The notes: generated from the letters alone by a model not told the origin. A DNA stretch of 34,993 nt from JBBQVS01 sp964250765 (GCA_964250765.1 CAXUHF010000051.1:1-34993), one strand, 5' to 3'; numbered from the stretch's first letter, positions 24,530 through 33,571 are shown. Numbers and translations are program-made.

Positions 24530-26386
24530 ATGGCAAGTAATTATTCGTATGACCCAAAGAATATATCACCCATGAGTAATGCTTCTACGCCTGTGAGTGG
24601 TCCTAATGGGACTGAGCCAGAATTTGTTTTACCTGTGCAAACACCATCCACACCTCATTCTCAGATGCAATCACCAGCTTCTGGACAATCGTTGACACCG
24701 CCAATAAATGCAGAGCGGGCAAATAGTCAGCAACGTCTATCTCCTGGCACAGAGCTATCAGACGGAAAGCGTTATCGCATCGAGCGTATGGTCGCCTCTG
24801 GTGGTATGGGAGCCGTCTACAAAGCTCTCGACAAGCGCTTTAATAAGCCATGTGCAGTGAAGGAGATGTTAGACGACTTTCAGAGTGAAAGCGAACGCGC
24901 TCAATCCGTAGAGTGGTTTTCACGAGAGGCATCGCTTTTGCTTGAACTCAATCATCAATGTATTCCACGTGTGCGTGATTTCTTCGTCGATGGTGGCAGA
25001 CACTATCTGGTCATGGACTTCATCGAGGGACGTACAATGGGAGCAGTCTTGGAACAAGATGCTCATGTTGCAGGTATAAATGGTGTACGCGGAGTTACGG
25101 AGGCACGAGCACGCCATTGGGGACAACAAATTTGTAGCGTTCTAAATTATTTGCATCGCCTCTCGCCACCCATTATCTTCCGTGATCTCAAACCAACAAA
25201 TATTATGGTGACAGATAACGATGATATCAAGTTGATTGACTTTGGCATTGCGCGTACATTTCAATCACAACGTCAAGCAACCATTATCATGACTGTGGGC
25301 TATGCACCGCAAGAGCAGCTAGTTGGAAATCCAGAACCAAGAAGCGATCTCTACGCATTAGGAGCTACTCTTTATAGAGTACTTACACGCCATGATGCAT
25401 CAAATAACAAGCCAACCATCTTCTCATTTCCGCCGTTGCGTTCACTCCGTCCAGATATATCTCCAGCCTTTGAGCAGATTATTATGCGAGCGTTGGCAAT
25501 GTTCCCAGACCAGCGTTGGCCTAGCGCAGGTGAAATGGAGCGAGCTATTATCAATCTTCCGCCGCTTCCCCTCGGTCCAGCGACTTTACTAGCATCACCT
25601 GGTGCAACGGAACTACGACCGCTAGCAAACCCTAATACACCAAATAATGTCAGACCTTCGGGACCAAATAATGCTCTACCTTCACAACTAGGAGTCAATG
25701 GTCCTGCTGGACAACAAATTATAGCTGCAACAAATGCGGTTATAGCTGGTCGCGTGGATGAGGCATATACCTTAGTACAACGTGCCTATGGGCTTGAGCC
25801 AAATAACGCACTCGTTCACAAGCTGTTTGGACAGGTCTTTGCACGTCGGCAACAGACCGACCCTGCGGTACAGGCATACATCAGGTCGCTACAGTTGAAT
25901 GTTGAAGATGCGGAAACACACAAGTTACTGGGTGACGTCTGGCTCTTTCTGCGCCAACAACCACTACAAGCCATTCCAGAATACATACAAGCGGTGCGCT
26001 ACAATCCCAAAGACTATGAGGCACATCAACGTCTAGCACAAAGTTATGAGCGCGCACAACAATTTGATCTCGCCCTGCGCGCCTATCAGGAAGCGACACG
26101 ACTCGCTCCAAAGCAACCAACTATTCTAGGACCACTGCAATTTGCGCTTGGTCAACTTGCGATGCGTCAGAAGCAATTCCAAACTGCGGAGCACGCATTC
26201 GTCCAGGTCCTTATGATTAATGCAGCCGATTATCAAGCGCGTTTCCTGTTAAGCCAAGCATATGAAAAGCAAAATAAACTAGAGGATGCGTTCCGTGAAT
26301 GTTCATACGTTGTAGGTCCTTTGGGCCAGAGTAATCCTGCCGTGCCACAACTGTATCAACGTCTTCGTGTGCAACTCGGACGTTAA
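24530..26386 (+). CDS. Ser/Thr protein kinase with TPR domain
   Basis: A 618-residue Hanks-type kinase. Residues 1-75 are Pro/Ser/Gln-rich and disordered. The kinase domain (about 83-345) has the Gly loop VASGGMGAVYKA, ATP-anchoring Lys111 (AVKEM), catalytic loop FRDLKPTN (Asp219, with Phe for the usual His), DFG at 237-239 and an activation segment ending GYAPQEQ in place of APE. After a Pro/Asn-rich linker, residues about 395-615 form TPR repeats for protein binding. There is no membrane helix, so it is cytoplasmic. No clear SD precedes the ATG. It is followed after 35 bases by a PP2C phosphatase, so the pair likely controls the same targets. Confidence 0.92.
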   Translation: MASNYSYDPKNISPMSNASTPVSGPNGTEPEFVLPVQTPSTPHSQMQSPASGQSLTPPINAERANSQQRLSPGTELSDGKRYRIERMVASGGMGAVYKALDKRFNKPCAVKEMLDDFQSESERAQSVEWFSREASLLLELNHQCIPRVRDFFVDGGRHYLVMDFIEGRTMGAVLEQDAHVAGINGVRGVTEARARHWGQQICSVLNYLHRLSPPIIFRDLKPTNIMVTDNDDIKLIDFGIARTFQSQRQATIIMTVGYAPQEQLVGNPEPRSDLYALGATLYRVLTRHDASNNKPTIFSFPPLRSLRPDISPAFEQIIMRALAMFPDQRWPSAGEMERAIINLPPLPLGPATLLASPGATELRPLANPNTPNNVRPSGPNNALPSQLGVNGPAGQQIIAATNAVIAGRVDEAYTLVQRAYGLEPNNALVHKLFGQVFARRQQTDPAVQAYIRSLQLNVEDAETHKLLGDVWLFLRQQPLQAIPEYIQAVRYNPKDYEAHQRLAQSYERAQQFDLALRAYQEATRLAPKQPTILGPLQFALGQLAMRQKQFQTAEHAFVQVLMINAADYQARFLLSQAYEKQNKLEDAFRECSYVVGPLGQSNPAVPQLYQRLRVQLGR

Positions 26387-26421
26387 TATTCTACTATACC
26401 CATATAAGGGAGAACTTATTC

Positions 26422-28854
26422 ATGAGTACGTATCATTCCACTTTCACTAGGCGAAAGGGTACCGGGCTGACTGTCTGGGCGTCGTACTGCGTACTCTCTG
26501 GGCTTCTTGCACTTCTTCTCCTTCAGAGTACGCTCATCCTGTCTCCCAGCGCATCTGCTGCAAGAAAAGATGTCGCACAACAACCGGAATATCTTGCTCG
26601 TGCAGGAGCTTCCGTTGTGCGAGTCGTTGCAATCTACAGTCCTCAAACATTAGCACCTACAGTATCCTCGAAAACGAAAAGTACCGCAACACATATTCTA
26701 ACTTCTGCCTCCGTTGCCTGTACAGGGCTAGGAGTTATTGTCGCGAACTGGACTGATACAACGGGTGGAGCAGACGAACAAAACGCGTACATTATGACCG
26801 ATGGCTCTCTCGTTGATCCCAAAGAGTTCGCGTGTGGAGCAGGTTCCATTCCGAGTACATCAGCCGCGAAACTTTTAAGCCTTTCGTCAGTAAGAGTTTA
26901 TTTCAGCACCGCCTACAGTGCCGTTCAACAAACAGGAATTATCATTAATACAAATATAGTTCATTGTAGTGTAGATAAATGTAGCGATGGCGTTTCACTG
27001 TTCTCATTTCATAGCAATACACTGCTTCCACTCGTCAAACTTCCCGATGCTGGCACGACAGCACAACCTGATGCAGCCGCTATACAACTAAGCCTCTCTT
27101 CATCTGATATAGCAACACCATCCCTAACGACAGAGCCGCAACAGCATCTCACTCCTACAGCTTCTCGCATTCAAGAGCCAACGGTTGGCAATTCGAGTAA
27201 TTTCGAGGGCCTTGAAGGTGGAACACCTATTGTCGATGCACATGGCTTTCTCAACGGAATATATACAAAAAATGGGACAAAAACAAAATTTTTTACATCT
27301 GAAGGTATTCGTACACTCCTTAGCGAGCAAAAATTAACAAACGACGCACAACATCCAAATGCAGTGAACGATTCCTGGCAGAATGGTATAACTGCATATG
27401 CGAAGGGACTCAACCAGTATGGGCAAGCGAATAATGACTTCAAACAGGCTTATACTGCTAGCAATTCGCAGTTTCAAGGCGCACAGACATTTATGGCCCT
27501 GACAAATCCAGTTGCTCAAGGAAGTACATCGTCGGGAATACATGGCAAATCGAACAATGGCGTTACCTTTCCGTATATTGGTTTCGTTCCTTACCTCTTA
27601 CTTGCTATCATTGCAATCGGCGTAGTCGTTCTGCTTCTGCTCCTCTTTTTACTTAGTTCACTCTTTAAGCGTGCGCAGCGCCACAGAGATTTCTTAGAGG
27701 CTGACAAGCAGGCAACAATTCAAGCGCAACGAATACAGGAGATGGAGGTACAGCAAACACCAGTTAGGGCCATACCTCCTAGAGCACATCAACCTGCTCC
27801 CTATCCTGTGCAACAAGCTACAAATGGTGTATTGAATACACCACCACTCGCTTCGCTTTTACCTGCGGCCCCCGTACAATCTAGCGCACTTGCAGATTAT
27901 CCTACCCTCGATATGGATGAAGCACAGCGCAACGGGACGCTGGATATGGACAAAACCCAGCCGTTTTCACCAGGAATACAACACGCGGCACGGGGTGGCG
28001 AAGAACATGTTGGCTTCGAGGTCATCACGAACACAAACCCTGGCATTAAGCGTCAGTATAAACCAAATGAAGATAGCTTGTTTGCTGTTCGTGGCATACA
28101 TAACGAGAATGGACAGACACAACAAATTGGTCTGTTCGTTGTTGCCGATGGTATGGGCGGTCATGCAAATGGGCAAGACGCTAGCCGTCTCGCTATTCAA
28201 ACTATCATCGACTATCTTCTGCCACGGCTTGTACACGGAAAAGATACACGAGAAATAGCCGAAAAGCTCCTGGTCGATAGCGTACAACTGGCAAATCAAG
28301 CGGTACATCAGCATAATATAGAAAACAATGCTGACATGGGTACGACGGTAACAGCAACACTTGTTGTTGATGAAACCGCGCACGTCGCCAATGTCGGAGA
28401 CAGTCGCACATACCTCTATCGTACATCTGATGGTCTCACCAAAGTTACACGCGATCACTCAGTTGTTGCCAGTCTTGTAGATGCAGGTATTATCAAGCCT
28501 GATGACATCTATACACACCCCAAGCGTAACCAAATTTATCGTAGTCTAGGTGAAAAACCGTTTGTCGAAGTTGATCCCTTCACTGTGCAACTACAGCCAG
28601 GGGACAAATTGTTACTTTGCTCTGACGGCCTATGGGATATGGTGCGTGACCCGGAGATTCAGCATGTGCTGGAAACTCCAACACCCAATCCACAGCAAAT
28701 TGGGAGTAACCTCATCAATGCAGCACTCAATGGTGGTGGAGAAGATAATATCAGCGTGATTGTCGTCAACGTTGTTAATCGTGTCTCAAAGCAACCAGAC
28801 TCTGGGCTAGAGACTATCTACGTGCAAGACAACATCAAAATGCCTCCCCTTTGA
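26422..28854 (+). CDS. Membrane PP2C phosphatase with degenerate trypsin-like sensor
   Basis: An 810-residue membrane protein. An N-terminal signal anchor (about 14-45) leads to an external domain, about 50-300, that resembles a trypsin-like fold: CTGLGVIVANW near the usual His region and EGGTPIVDAHGFLNGIY near the usual Ser region. Catalytic His and Ser are both missing, so it is probably a sensor. A helix at about 385-413 crosses the membrane, followed by a Pro/Gln-rich linker. The PP2C domain (about 530-790) is complete: NEDS, DGMGGH at 576-581, GDSR at 659-662, SDGLWD at 734-739 and GEDN at 773-776, the metal-binding residues. It would reverse phosphorylation by the kinase 35 bases upstream. 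AAGGGAGA precedes the ATG. Confidence 0.9.
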   Translation: MSTYHSTFTRRKGTGLTVWASYCVLSGLLALLLLQSTLILSPSASAARKDVAQQPEYLARAGASVVRVVAIYSPQTLAPTVSSKTKSTATHILTSASVACTGLGVIVANWTDTTGGADEQNAYIMTDGSLVDPKEFACGAGSIPSTSAAKLLSLSSVRVYFSTAYSAVQQTGIIINTNIVHCSVDKCSDGVSLFSFHSNTLLPLVKLPDAGTTAQPDAAAIQLSLSSSDIATPSLTTEPQQHLTPTASRIQEPTVGNSSNFEGLEGGTPIVDAHGFLNGIYTKNGTKTKFFTSEGIRTLLSEQKLTNDAQHPNAVNDSWQNGITAYAKGLNQYGQANNDFKQAYTASNSQFQGAQTFMALTNPVAQGSTSSGIHGKSNNGVTFPYIGFVPYLLLAIIAIGVVVLLLLLFLLSSLFKRAQRHRDFLEADKQATIQAQRIQEMEVQQTPVRAIPPRAHQPAPYPVQQATNGVLNTPPLASLLPAAPVQSSALADYPTLDMDEAQRNGTLDMDKTQPFSPGIQHAARGGEEHVGFEVITNTNPGIKRQYKPNEDSLFAVRGIHNENGQTQQIGLFVVADGMGGHANGQDASRLAIQTIIDYLLPRLVHGKDTREIAEKLLVDSVQLANQAVHQHNIENNADMGTTVTATLVVDETAHVANVGDSRTYLYRTSDGLTKVTRDHSVVASLVDAGIIKPDDIYTHPKRNQIYRSLGEKPFVEVDPFTVQLQPGDKLLLCSDGLWDMVRDPEIQHVLETPTPNPQQIGSNLINAALNGGGEDNISVIVVNVVNRVSKQPDSGLETIYVQDNIKMPPL

Positions 28855-28924
28855 TAATTGGGTATGTAAAACAACAGTCGATGACATTCGCCATCGACTG
28901 TTGTTTTACATACCCAATTATCAA
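28851..28924 (+). terminator. Perfect 33-bp hairpin containing the PP2C stop codon
   Basis: Arms 28851-28883 and 28892-28924 are perfect reverse complements over 33 bases with an 8-base loop. The TGA stop of the phosphatase (28852-28854) is inside the left arm. It separates the signalling operon from the nuo promoter, which starts 7 bases later. Confidence 0.85.
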
Positions 28925-28930
28925 CAAAAA

Positions 28931-28959
28931 TTGTCGTACTTTCCTCGCTGTGCTATAAT
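28931..28959 (+). promoter_or_regulatory. Promoter of the nuo operon
   Basis: TTGTCG (28931-28936), a 17-base spacer, and TATAAT (28954-28959) preceded by TGC, which makes an extended -10. Transcription should start near 28966, about 57 bases before nuoA. Confidence 0.75.
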
Positions 28960-29022
28960 CAATGCAGCATCTTCTAGCCCTCGCTCATGAGGTTTTGGAG
29001 ACAATTGTTGGGAGGACTTTTT

Positions 29023-29385
29023 ATGACTGTAAATATTGGATATCTCTATGCTGGTATTTTGTTAGCAGGTGGGTTTGTCTTCGTGATAGCCGCAACGGTC
29101 TTTGCGAACATAATATCGCCACACAATAGAACAAAGGAAAAACTCCAGACGTATGAGTCCGGTGAAACACCTATTGGCACAGCATGGATACAATATCCGC
29201 TCGGCTTCTACATTTTCGCGCTCCTCTTTGTTGCTTTTGATGTTGATATCGTGTTTATTATTGCGTGGGCAATCATTTTCAAACAATTAAGTTTCTTTGG
29301 TTTCTTTGAAATTCTCTTTTTCATCATTGTACTTGCCCTCGGTTTAGTATATGCATGGCGCAAAGGAGTAACACGATGGATTTAG
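29023..29385 (+). CDS. nuoA: NADH-quinone oxidoreductase subunit A
   Basis: A 120-residue NuoA, a membrane subunit of respiratory complex I at the junction of its arms. Three hydrophobic helices are visible, with the conserved loop YESGETPIGTAWIQYPLGFY (Ser where many species have Cys in YECG) and the FDVDIVF motif of TM2. GGGAGGA precedes ATG 29023; the frame is open from 28987. It is the first gene of the operon and overlaps nuoC by 10 bases. nuoB, normally next, is absent. Confidence 0.93.
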   Translation: MTVNIGYLYAGILLAGGFVFVIAATVFANIISPHNRTKEKLQTYESGETPIGTAWIQYPLGFYIFALLFVAFDVDIVFIIAWAIIFKQLSFFGFFEILFFIIVLALGLVYAWRKGVTRWI

Positions 29386-30167
29386 TTCCACGTTCAGGAA
29401 ACATTCCTACAGCAACAACGGGATACCGGAATTCAAATGCTGCGCTTGCACGTGACCTTGCACCTATCGCACAAATTACGGGTAAAGCTATCGCACCTAA
29501 GACATTGAAGGGTGACTATCTTGCATTGGATATTGACCGTGAGAGTCTCGTTGCGGTCTCTCGTTTCTTGCGCGACCAGCTTGGTTTTGACTTACTCGTG
29601 TGTATTTCCGGTGTTGACATGCTCGATCACCTGGAGACGGTCTATCACCTGCGCTCGATTGGACGTAACCAGTTGTTGCAACTAAAGGTTCGCATTGACC
29701 ATGAAAAACCAGAAGTCGATAGCATTGTTTCGGTCTGGCCTACAGCGAACTGGCTAGAGCGTGAGACCTACGACATGTATGGCATTCGTTTTACGGGACA
29801 TCCTGACCTGCGTAGAATGCTTCTGGACGATGACTTTGAAGGTTATCCTCTGCTCAAAAACTTCCATCAGGTACCATTGACGGTCAAGCCACGCGCTACA
29901 ACACAGGTAGACCCGAATATGGCAGTTGCCGGAAAGTTTCAGCAGCAACGCGTCGAGCATGTGGTGCAGAAAAAACTCGGACAGGGGCAGGAAGAGCGGC
30001 TTCATCCTGGCACGCCAACCTTTGGACATACAGAAGAATCTCAACAAAGGCCAGCGAACCAGAATGAGTCAAATCCCGCAGGGCAATCTACTACTGGAAC
30101 CCCTGCCGATGCAGGCAAAGATACAAAAGATAAAAGCGGAATACGTACAGCGAACGAGCAAATCTAA
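29376..30167 (+). CDS. nuoC: NADH-quinone oxidoreductase subunit C with disordered tail
   Basis: A 263-residue NuoC, the 30-kDa hydrophilic subunit of complex I that contacts NuoD and NuoB. The signature ERETYDMYGIRFTGHPDLRR and the following DDDFEGYPLLKNF are intact (about 130-165). The N-terminal 30 residues and the last 80-90 residues (Gln/Asn/Ser/Thr-rich) are extra to the usual family core. AAAGGAG precedes ATG 29376, which lies inside the 3' end of nuoA. Its TAA overlaps by one base the ATG of the small membrane protein, so translation is coupled. Confidence 0.93.
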   Translation: MDLVPRSGNIPTATTGYRNSNAALARDLAPIAQITGKAIAPKTLKGDYLALDIDRESLVAVSRFLRDQLGFDLLVCISGVDMLDHLETVYHLRSIGRNQLLQLKVRIDHEKPEVDSIVSVWPTANWLERETYDMYGIRFTGHPDLRRMLLDDDFEGYPLLKNFHQVPLTVKPRATTQVDPNMAVAGKFQQQRVEHVVQKKLGQGQEERLHPGTPTFGHTEESQQRPANQNESNPAGQSTTGTPADAGKDTKDKSGIRTANEQI

Positions 30168-30511
30168 TGTCGAAGACAAAAGCACGCAAACGCACGACAA
30201 CACAAAGAAGTGCTGCACAGGGTACGAGACAGTTACAGCAGAGCAACACATCCTCAACGTCTCGTAAAAACGCTACACGTGGTTCCGTCGTTGCGTCTCG
30301 TATGGACGCCGCACAGGGAATGCTGATGCCTGCATTTGTCGCATTAGGATGCTGGGGATTAGCGATATCGTTTCTATTCTTTTTTCCCGATCCAAATCAC
30401 ATTTTGTATGGTGGTCTGGCAGCAGCAATGGGCCTTATCTGGTCGATTATCGTTGGCTTACGCATCTCTCGCGTTATGCGCATGAGCCGCGAAGGACGAA
30501 TATACAAATAA
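30167..30511 (+). CDS. Small two-helix membrane protein in the nuo operon
   Basis: A 114-residue protein. Residues 1-45 are basic and low-complexity (Lys, Arg, Thr, Ser, Gln), followed by two hydrophobic helices at about 53-73 and 80-97, and a basic C-terminus (RISRVMRMSREGRIYK). Its ATG shares the A of the nuoC stop TAATG, and nuoD follows after 80 bases, so it belongs to the operon. It is not a recognised complex I subunit. It may be an assembly factor or lineage-specific accessory subunit, by inference from position only. Confidence 0.82.
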   Translation: MSKTKARKRTTTQRSAAQGTRQLQQSNTSSTSRKNATRGSVVASRMDAAQGMLMPAFVALGCWGLAISFLFFFPDPNHILYGGLAAAMGLIWSIIVGLRISRVMRMSREGRIYK

Positions 30512-30591
30512 TACTTCGTATACGTGTTAGATACAACAGCATTAACAACTGCGTAGAGTACGAAAACTGAGATACATAACAGAGGAATTAC

Positions 30592-31746
30592 ATGGCTACA
30601 GAATCTGATACAGGCTTACGAGCCGGAAATACTTTTGATGAGCCTGAAGGTATAAAGTCACAAGAGATGTTGCTGAATATGGGACCGCAGCATCCTAGCA
30701 CACATGGTGTGTTGCGTCTCGTGCTATCGCTCGAAGGTGAAACCGTCACTGACTGCACACCTGTCATCGGCTATCTTCATCGTGGTATCGAGAAAATCCT
30801 AGAGAATCGCCCAATTATGGGCGGTATTCGTTATATGGACAATGCCGATTATCTCTCGCCTATGCTTAACGAGATCGCCTATGCGGGTGCTGTCGAACAA
30901 GAGATGGGGATAGAGGCTCCGCGACGTGCACAGTATATTCGTCTGCTCGTCGGTGAAATGCAACGTATCGCTAGCCATCTTGTCGCGGTTGGCACCTATC
31001 TGCTCGACCTTGGTGCATTTACGCCAGTTATCTATGCATTCCGTGACCGCGAAGGCATCATGGGACTCTTTGAGGCACTCGCTGGTAGCCGCTTCAATGT
31101 CAACTATCAGCGTATCGGCGGTGTGCTACATGACTTCCCCAAAGACTGGTTGAAAGAATGTTCGGCTTTTATTGATCAATTAGAGAAAAACATGGTCGAG
31201 TTCAAACAACTTGTGACAGGCAATGAGATTTTTATGTCACGTACTCAAGGTGTTGGCTATATTGATCAGCAACAAGCTATTGCCTATGGGTTAACTGGAC
31301 CAATGTTGCGCGGTAGTGGGGTTAATTGGGATACTCGTGTGAACCGTCCCTACATGGCATATCGCGAGGTGCCTGTTAACGTGCAGGTACGTCAAGAGGG
31401 TGATTGCTTCGCACGCTATCAGGTAAAAATGCAAGAGATTGACGAAAGTATTCGTCTTTGTCGCGTTGCTATTGACAAAATGCCGGGTGGACCTATTGGT
31501 GTGCGTACTCCTATCGCATTACGTCCTCAGCGTGGCGAGACCTACTTTGCCATTGAGAGCAGTAAAGGCGAGTTAGGTGTGTACTTTATCAGCGATGGTA
31601 GTGAGTATCCCTGGCGAGCGAAACTCCGTGGTCCGTCGTTCGTCAACTTACAGATATTACCAGAGTTGTTGCGTGGTCACAAAATGGGCGACGTTGTAGC
31701 AATCATTGGAAGTTTAGACCTTGTTTTAGGTGAGGTTGATCGATAA
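30592..31746 (+). CDS. nuoD: NADH-quinone oxidoreductase subunit D
   Basis: A 384-residue NuoD, the 49-kDa-type subunit that forms the quinone-binding pocket with NuoB. Conserved stretches are present: NMGPQHPSTHGVLRLVL near 30, GYLHRGIEK, the NxxDYLSPM motif, GVNWDTRVNRPY and the C-terminal LDLVLGEVDR. The N-terminal 25 residues are an ordinary extension. GAGGAA lies 7 bases before the ATG. It is separate from nuoC, not fused as in E. coli. nuoH follows after 69 bases. Confidence 0.96.
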   Translation: MATESDTGLRAGNTFDEPEGIKSQEMLLNMGPQHPSTHGVLRLVLSLEGETVTDCTPVIGYLHRGIEKILENRPIMGGIRYMDNADYLSPMLNEIAYAGAVEQEMGIEAPRRAQYIRLLVGEMQRIASHLVAVGTYLLDLGAFTPVIYAFRDREGIMGLFEALAGSRFNVNYQRIGGVLHDFPKDWLKECSAFIDQLEKNMVEFKQLVTGNEIFMSRTQGVGYIDQQQAIAYGLTGPMLRGSGVNWDTRVNRPYMAYREVPVNVQVRQEGDCFARYQVKMQEIDESIRLCRVAIDKMPGGPIGVRTPIALRPQRGETYFAIESSKGELGVYFISDGSEYPWRAKLRGPSFVNLQILPELLRGHKMGDVVAIIGSLDLVLGEVDR

Positions 31747-31815
31747 ATCATAGCTTAGCTTTTGAACAGGTATATATGCTATGCCTGTTCTCATTTCTCT
31801 CTTTTGGAGTTATCC

Positions 31816-33219
31816 ATGCATACAATCTTGATTGCAGATGACGTAGGTACACAACTGCTACATGGCATCTTTTCATGGGCATTCTTAGAATTTATTGTGG
31901 CCTTAGCGTCTATCTTCGGTTTTGTCTTGACCAGTGCCGCTATTCTCGTTTTTGCCGAGCGTAAAATTATGGCCTGGATGCAAGACCGCTTGGGTCCAAT
32001 ACATACTGGACCTCATGGACTTTTACAATCAGTTGCTGACGTTGGGAAATTACTACTCAAGGAAGATATTCACTCTACAACAAGTGATAAAGCAGTCTTC
32101 TTATTGGCACCCTCCGTCTTCATTGCTCCGGTGGTTGCCGCTTTTGCCGTACTACCGCTTTCTCCTTATGTTGGTATACCAGGAACAGCCCTTGCGACAG
32201 GCTTGATCTATTTAGTCGCCATGAGTTCTATCGACGTGATTGCGGTCATTATGGCTGGTTGGGGTTCCAATAGCAAATATTCACTTATCGGCGGTCTTCG
32301 TGCTGCTGCTCAAATGATTTCATATGAACTACCACTTATTCTAGCCCTTGTTGGCGTTGTCATGTTTACAAGTATTCTCTCAAAAAATGATGGCATTGGC
32401 ACAATCTCTATCCGAGAAATCATGAACTTTCAGAATGTCTGGCATAAAACGGGTATTCCAGTCCTAGATTTCATCTTTGATGGCTTTACGCCGTGGTCAT
32501 GGTTCTTCCTATTCCAGCCATTGATGCTTGTCATCTATTATGTGTGTGGGTTAGCCGAGACGAATCGCCCTCCATTCGACCTTCCAGAAGCAGAGTCGGA
32601 GTTGGTTGCAGGCTACCTGACAGAATACAGCGGTATGCGCTGGGCCATGTTCTTCCTGGGCGAGTATGGTAATATGACGATTGTTTCATCCATTACCACA
32701 TATCTCTTCCTTGGTGGATATGGTGGTCCTGGTGTCAACTACCTGACTGGCCTCAACAATGGTTGGTGGGGACTGCTAGGAAACATCCTCGCGCTTGGAT
32801 ACTTCATCCTCAAAGTATACGGAATATGCTTCATCTTCATCTGGGTTCGTAGCACACTACCGCGTCTCCGTCCCGATCAGTTGATGCAATTCGCATGGTT
32901 ACTTCTTATTCCATTTACGCTAGGAAACATTGTAGTCACCGCACTACTCTACCTTATTATCAACGGTCTTGGCTTACCCACCTGGGTCTTCCTGACGGTT
33001 GTAGCTGCAGTCAACTGGGCCGCGCTATTCTTCTTTATCCGGTTAGTGGGACGCGTGACGGTCGCCTCAACGCGACGCGCACAATCGCCCTCTATTCGTG
33101 CACGACAACGCGCTGCCTCAGTTCCATCAGCAGCGTTGCCATTACGTGATGCTGTACCAGCACGTATCGCTCTGCCACAAGGTGGCAATGCGGCAACGCT
33201 CACGACAGATAGAGAGTAG
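31816..33219 (+). CDS. nuoH: NADH-quinone oxidoreductase subunit H with basic C-terminal tail
   Basis: A 467-residue NuoH, the membrane subunit that forms the quinone channel and links to the proton pumps. Hallmarks are AERKIMAWMQDRLGP, the ADVGKLLLKED loop and AETNRPPFDLPEAESELVAGY. About eight membrane helices are visible. It is longer than the usual 320-400 residues, partly owing to an extended loop around GGYGGPGVNYLTGLNNGW and a 55-residue Arg/Ala-rich tail after the last helix. Start 31816 has GGAG upstream; the frame is open from 31762. The gene ends about 80 bases before a scaffold gap, so any following nuoI-N genes may be lost. Confidence 0.94.
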   Translation: MHTILIADDVGTQLLHGIFSWAFLEFIVALASIFGFVLTSAAILVFAERKIMAWMQDRLGPIHTGPHGLLQSVADVGKLLLKEDIHSTTSDKAVFLLAPSVFIAPVVAAFAVLPLSPYVGIPGTALATGLIYLVAMSSIDVIAVIMAGWGSNSKYSLIGGLRAAAQMISYELPLILALVGVVMFTSILSKNDGIGTISIREIMNFQNVWHKTGIPVLDFIFDGFTPWSWFFLFQPLMLVIYYVCGLAETNRPPFDLPEAESELVAGYLTEYSGMRWAMFFLGEYGNMTIVSSITTYLFLGGYGGPGVNYLTGLNNGWWGLLGNILALGYFILKVYGICFIFIWVRSTLPRLRPDQLMQFAWLLLIPFTLGNIVVTALLYLIINGLGLPTWVFLTVVAAVNWAALFFFIRLVGRVTVASTRRAQSPSIRARQRAASVPSAALPLRDAVPARIALPQGGNAATLTTDRE

Positions 33220-33428
33220 TTCGCCGAAACAAAACGGCAAGGCAGTTGGGATGCCCACGTGCGTGGCGGTTTGTTTGGGGGGCCAAATAAAACAAGGGTT
33301 TTNNNNNNNNNNACTCTTTTTGTCCCCAAAAAAAACCCCCCATTATGTTGCCCACCAAAATTTCGTGGTTTTTTTTTTCCGGCGACCAAATAACACTAGG
33401 TTTTTTACCCTATTTTTACCGCTTACTC
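33220..33428. other. Scaffold gap (10 N) with low-quality flanks
   Basis: Positions 33303-33312 are N. Both flanks hold many homopolymers (G6, A8, C6, T10) and no coding potential, unlike the rest of the window; they look like error-rich contig ends. The number of Ns is probably a placeholder, so the true distance and content between nuoH and the iron permease are unknown. Confidence 0.9.
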
Positions 33429-33458
33429 TTGACTTTGACCATTAGGTAGTGCTAATAT
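33429..33458 (+). promoter_or_regulatory. Candidate promoter of the iron permease
   Basis: TTGACT (33429-33434), an 18-base spacer, and TAATAT (33453-33458). It lies about 110 bases before the FTR1-type gene. The leader contains no clear iron-responsive operator. Confidence 0.5.
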
Positions 33459-33571
33459 CCGAGTAGGCAAGTATGATATTCACATAACCATTAAGATAAA
33501 AAGAAGAGCGCGGGGACTTCAGTATTTTCCCATCCAACACGCTTTCAACACTAGATGAGAGAGGTTTTTGT

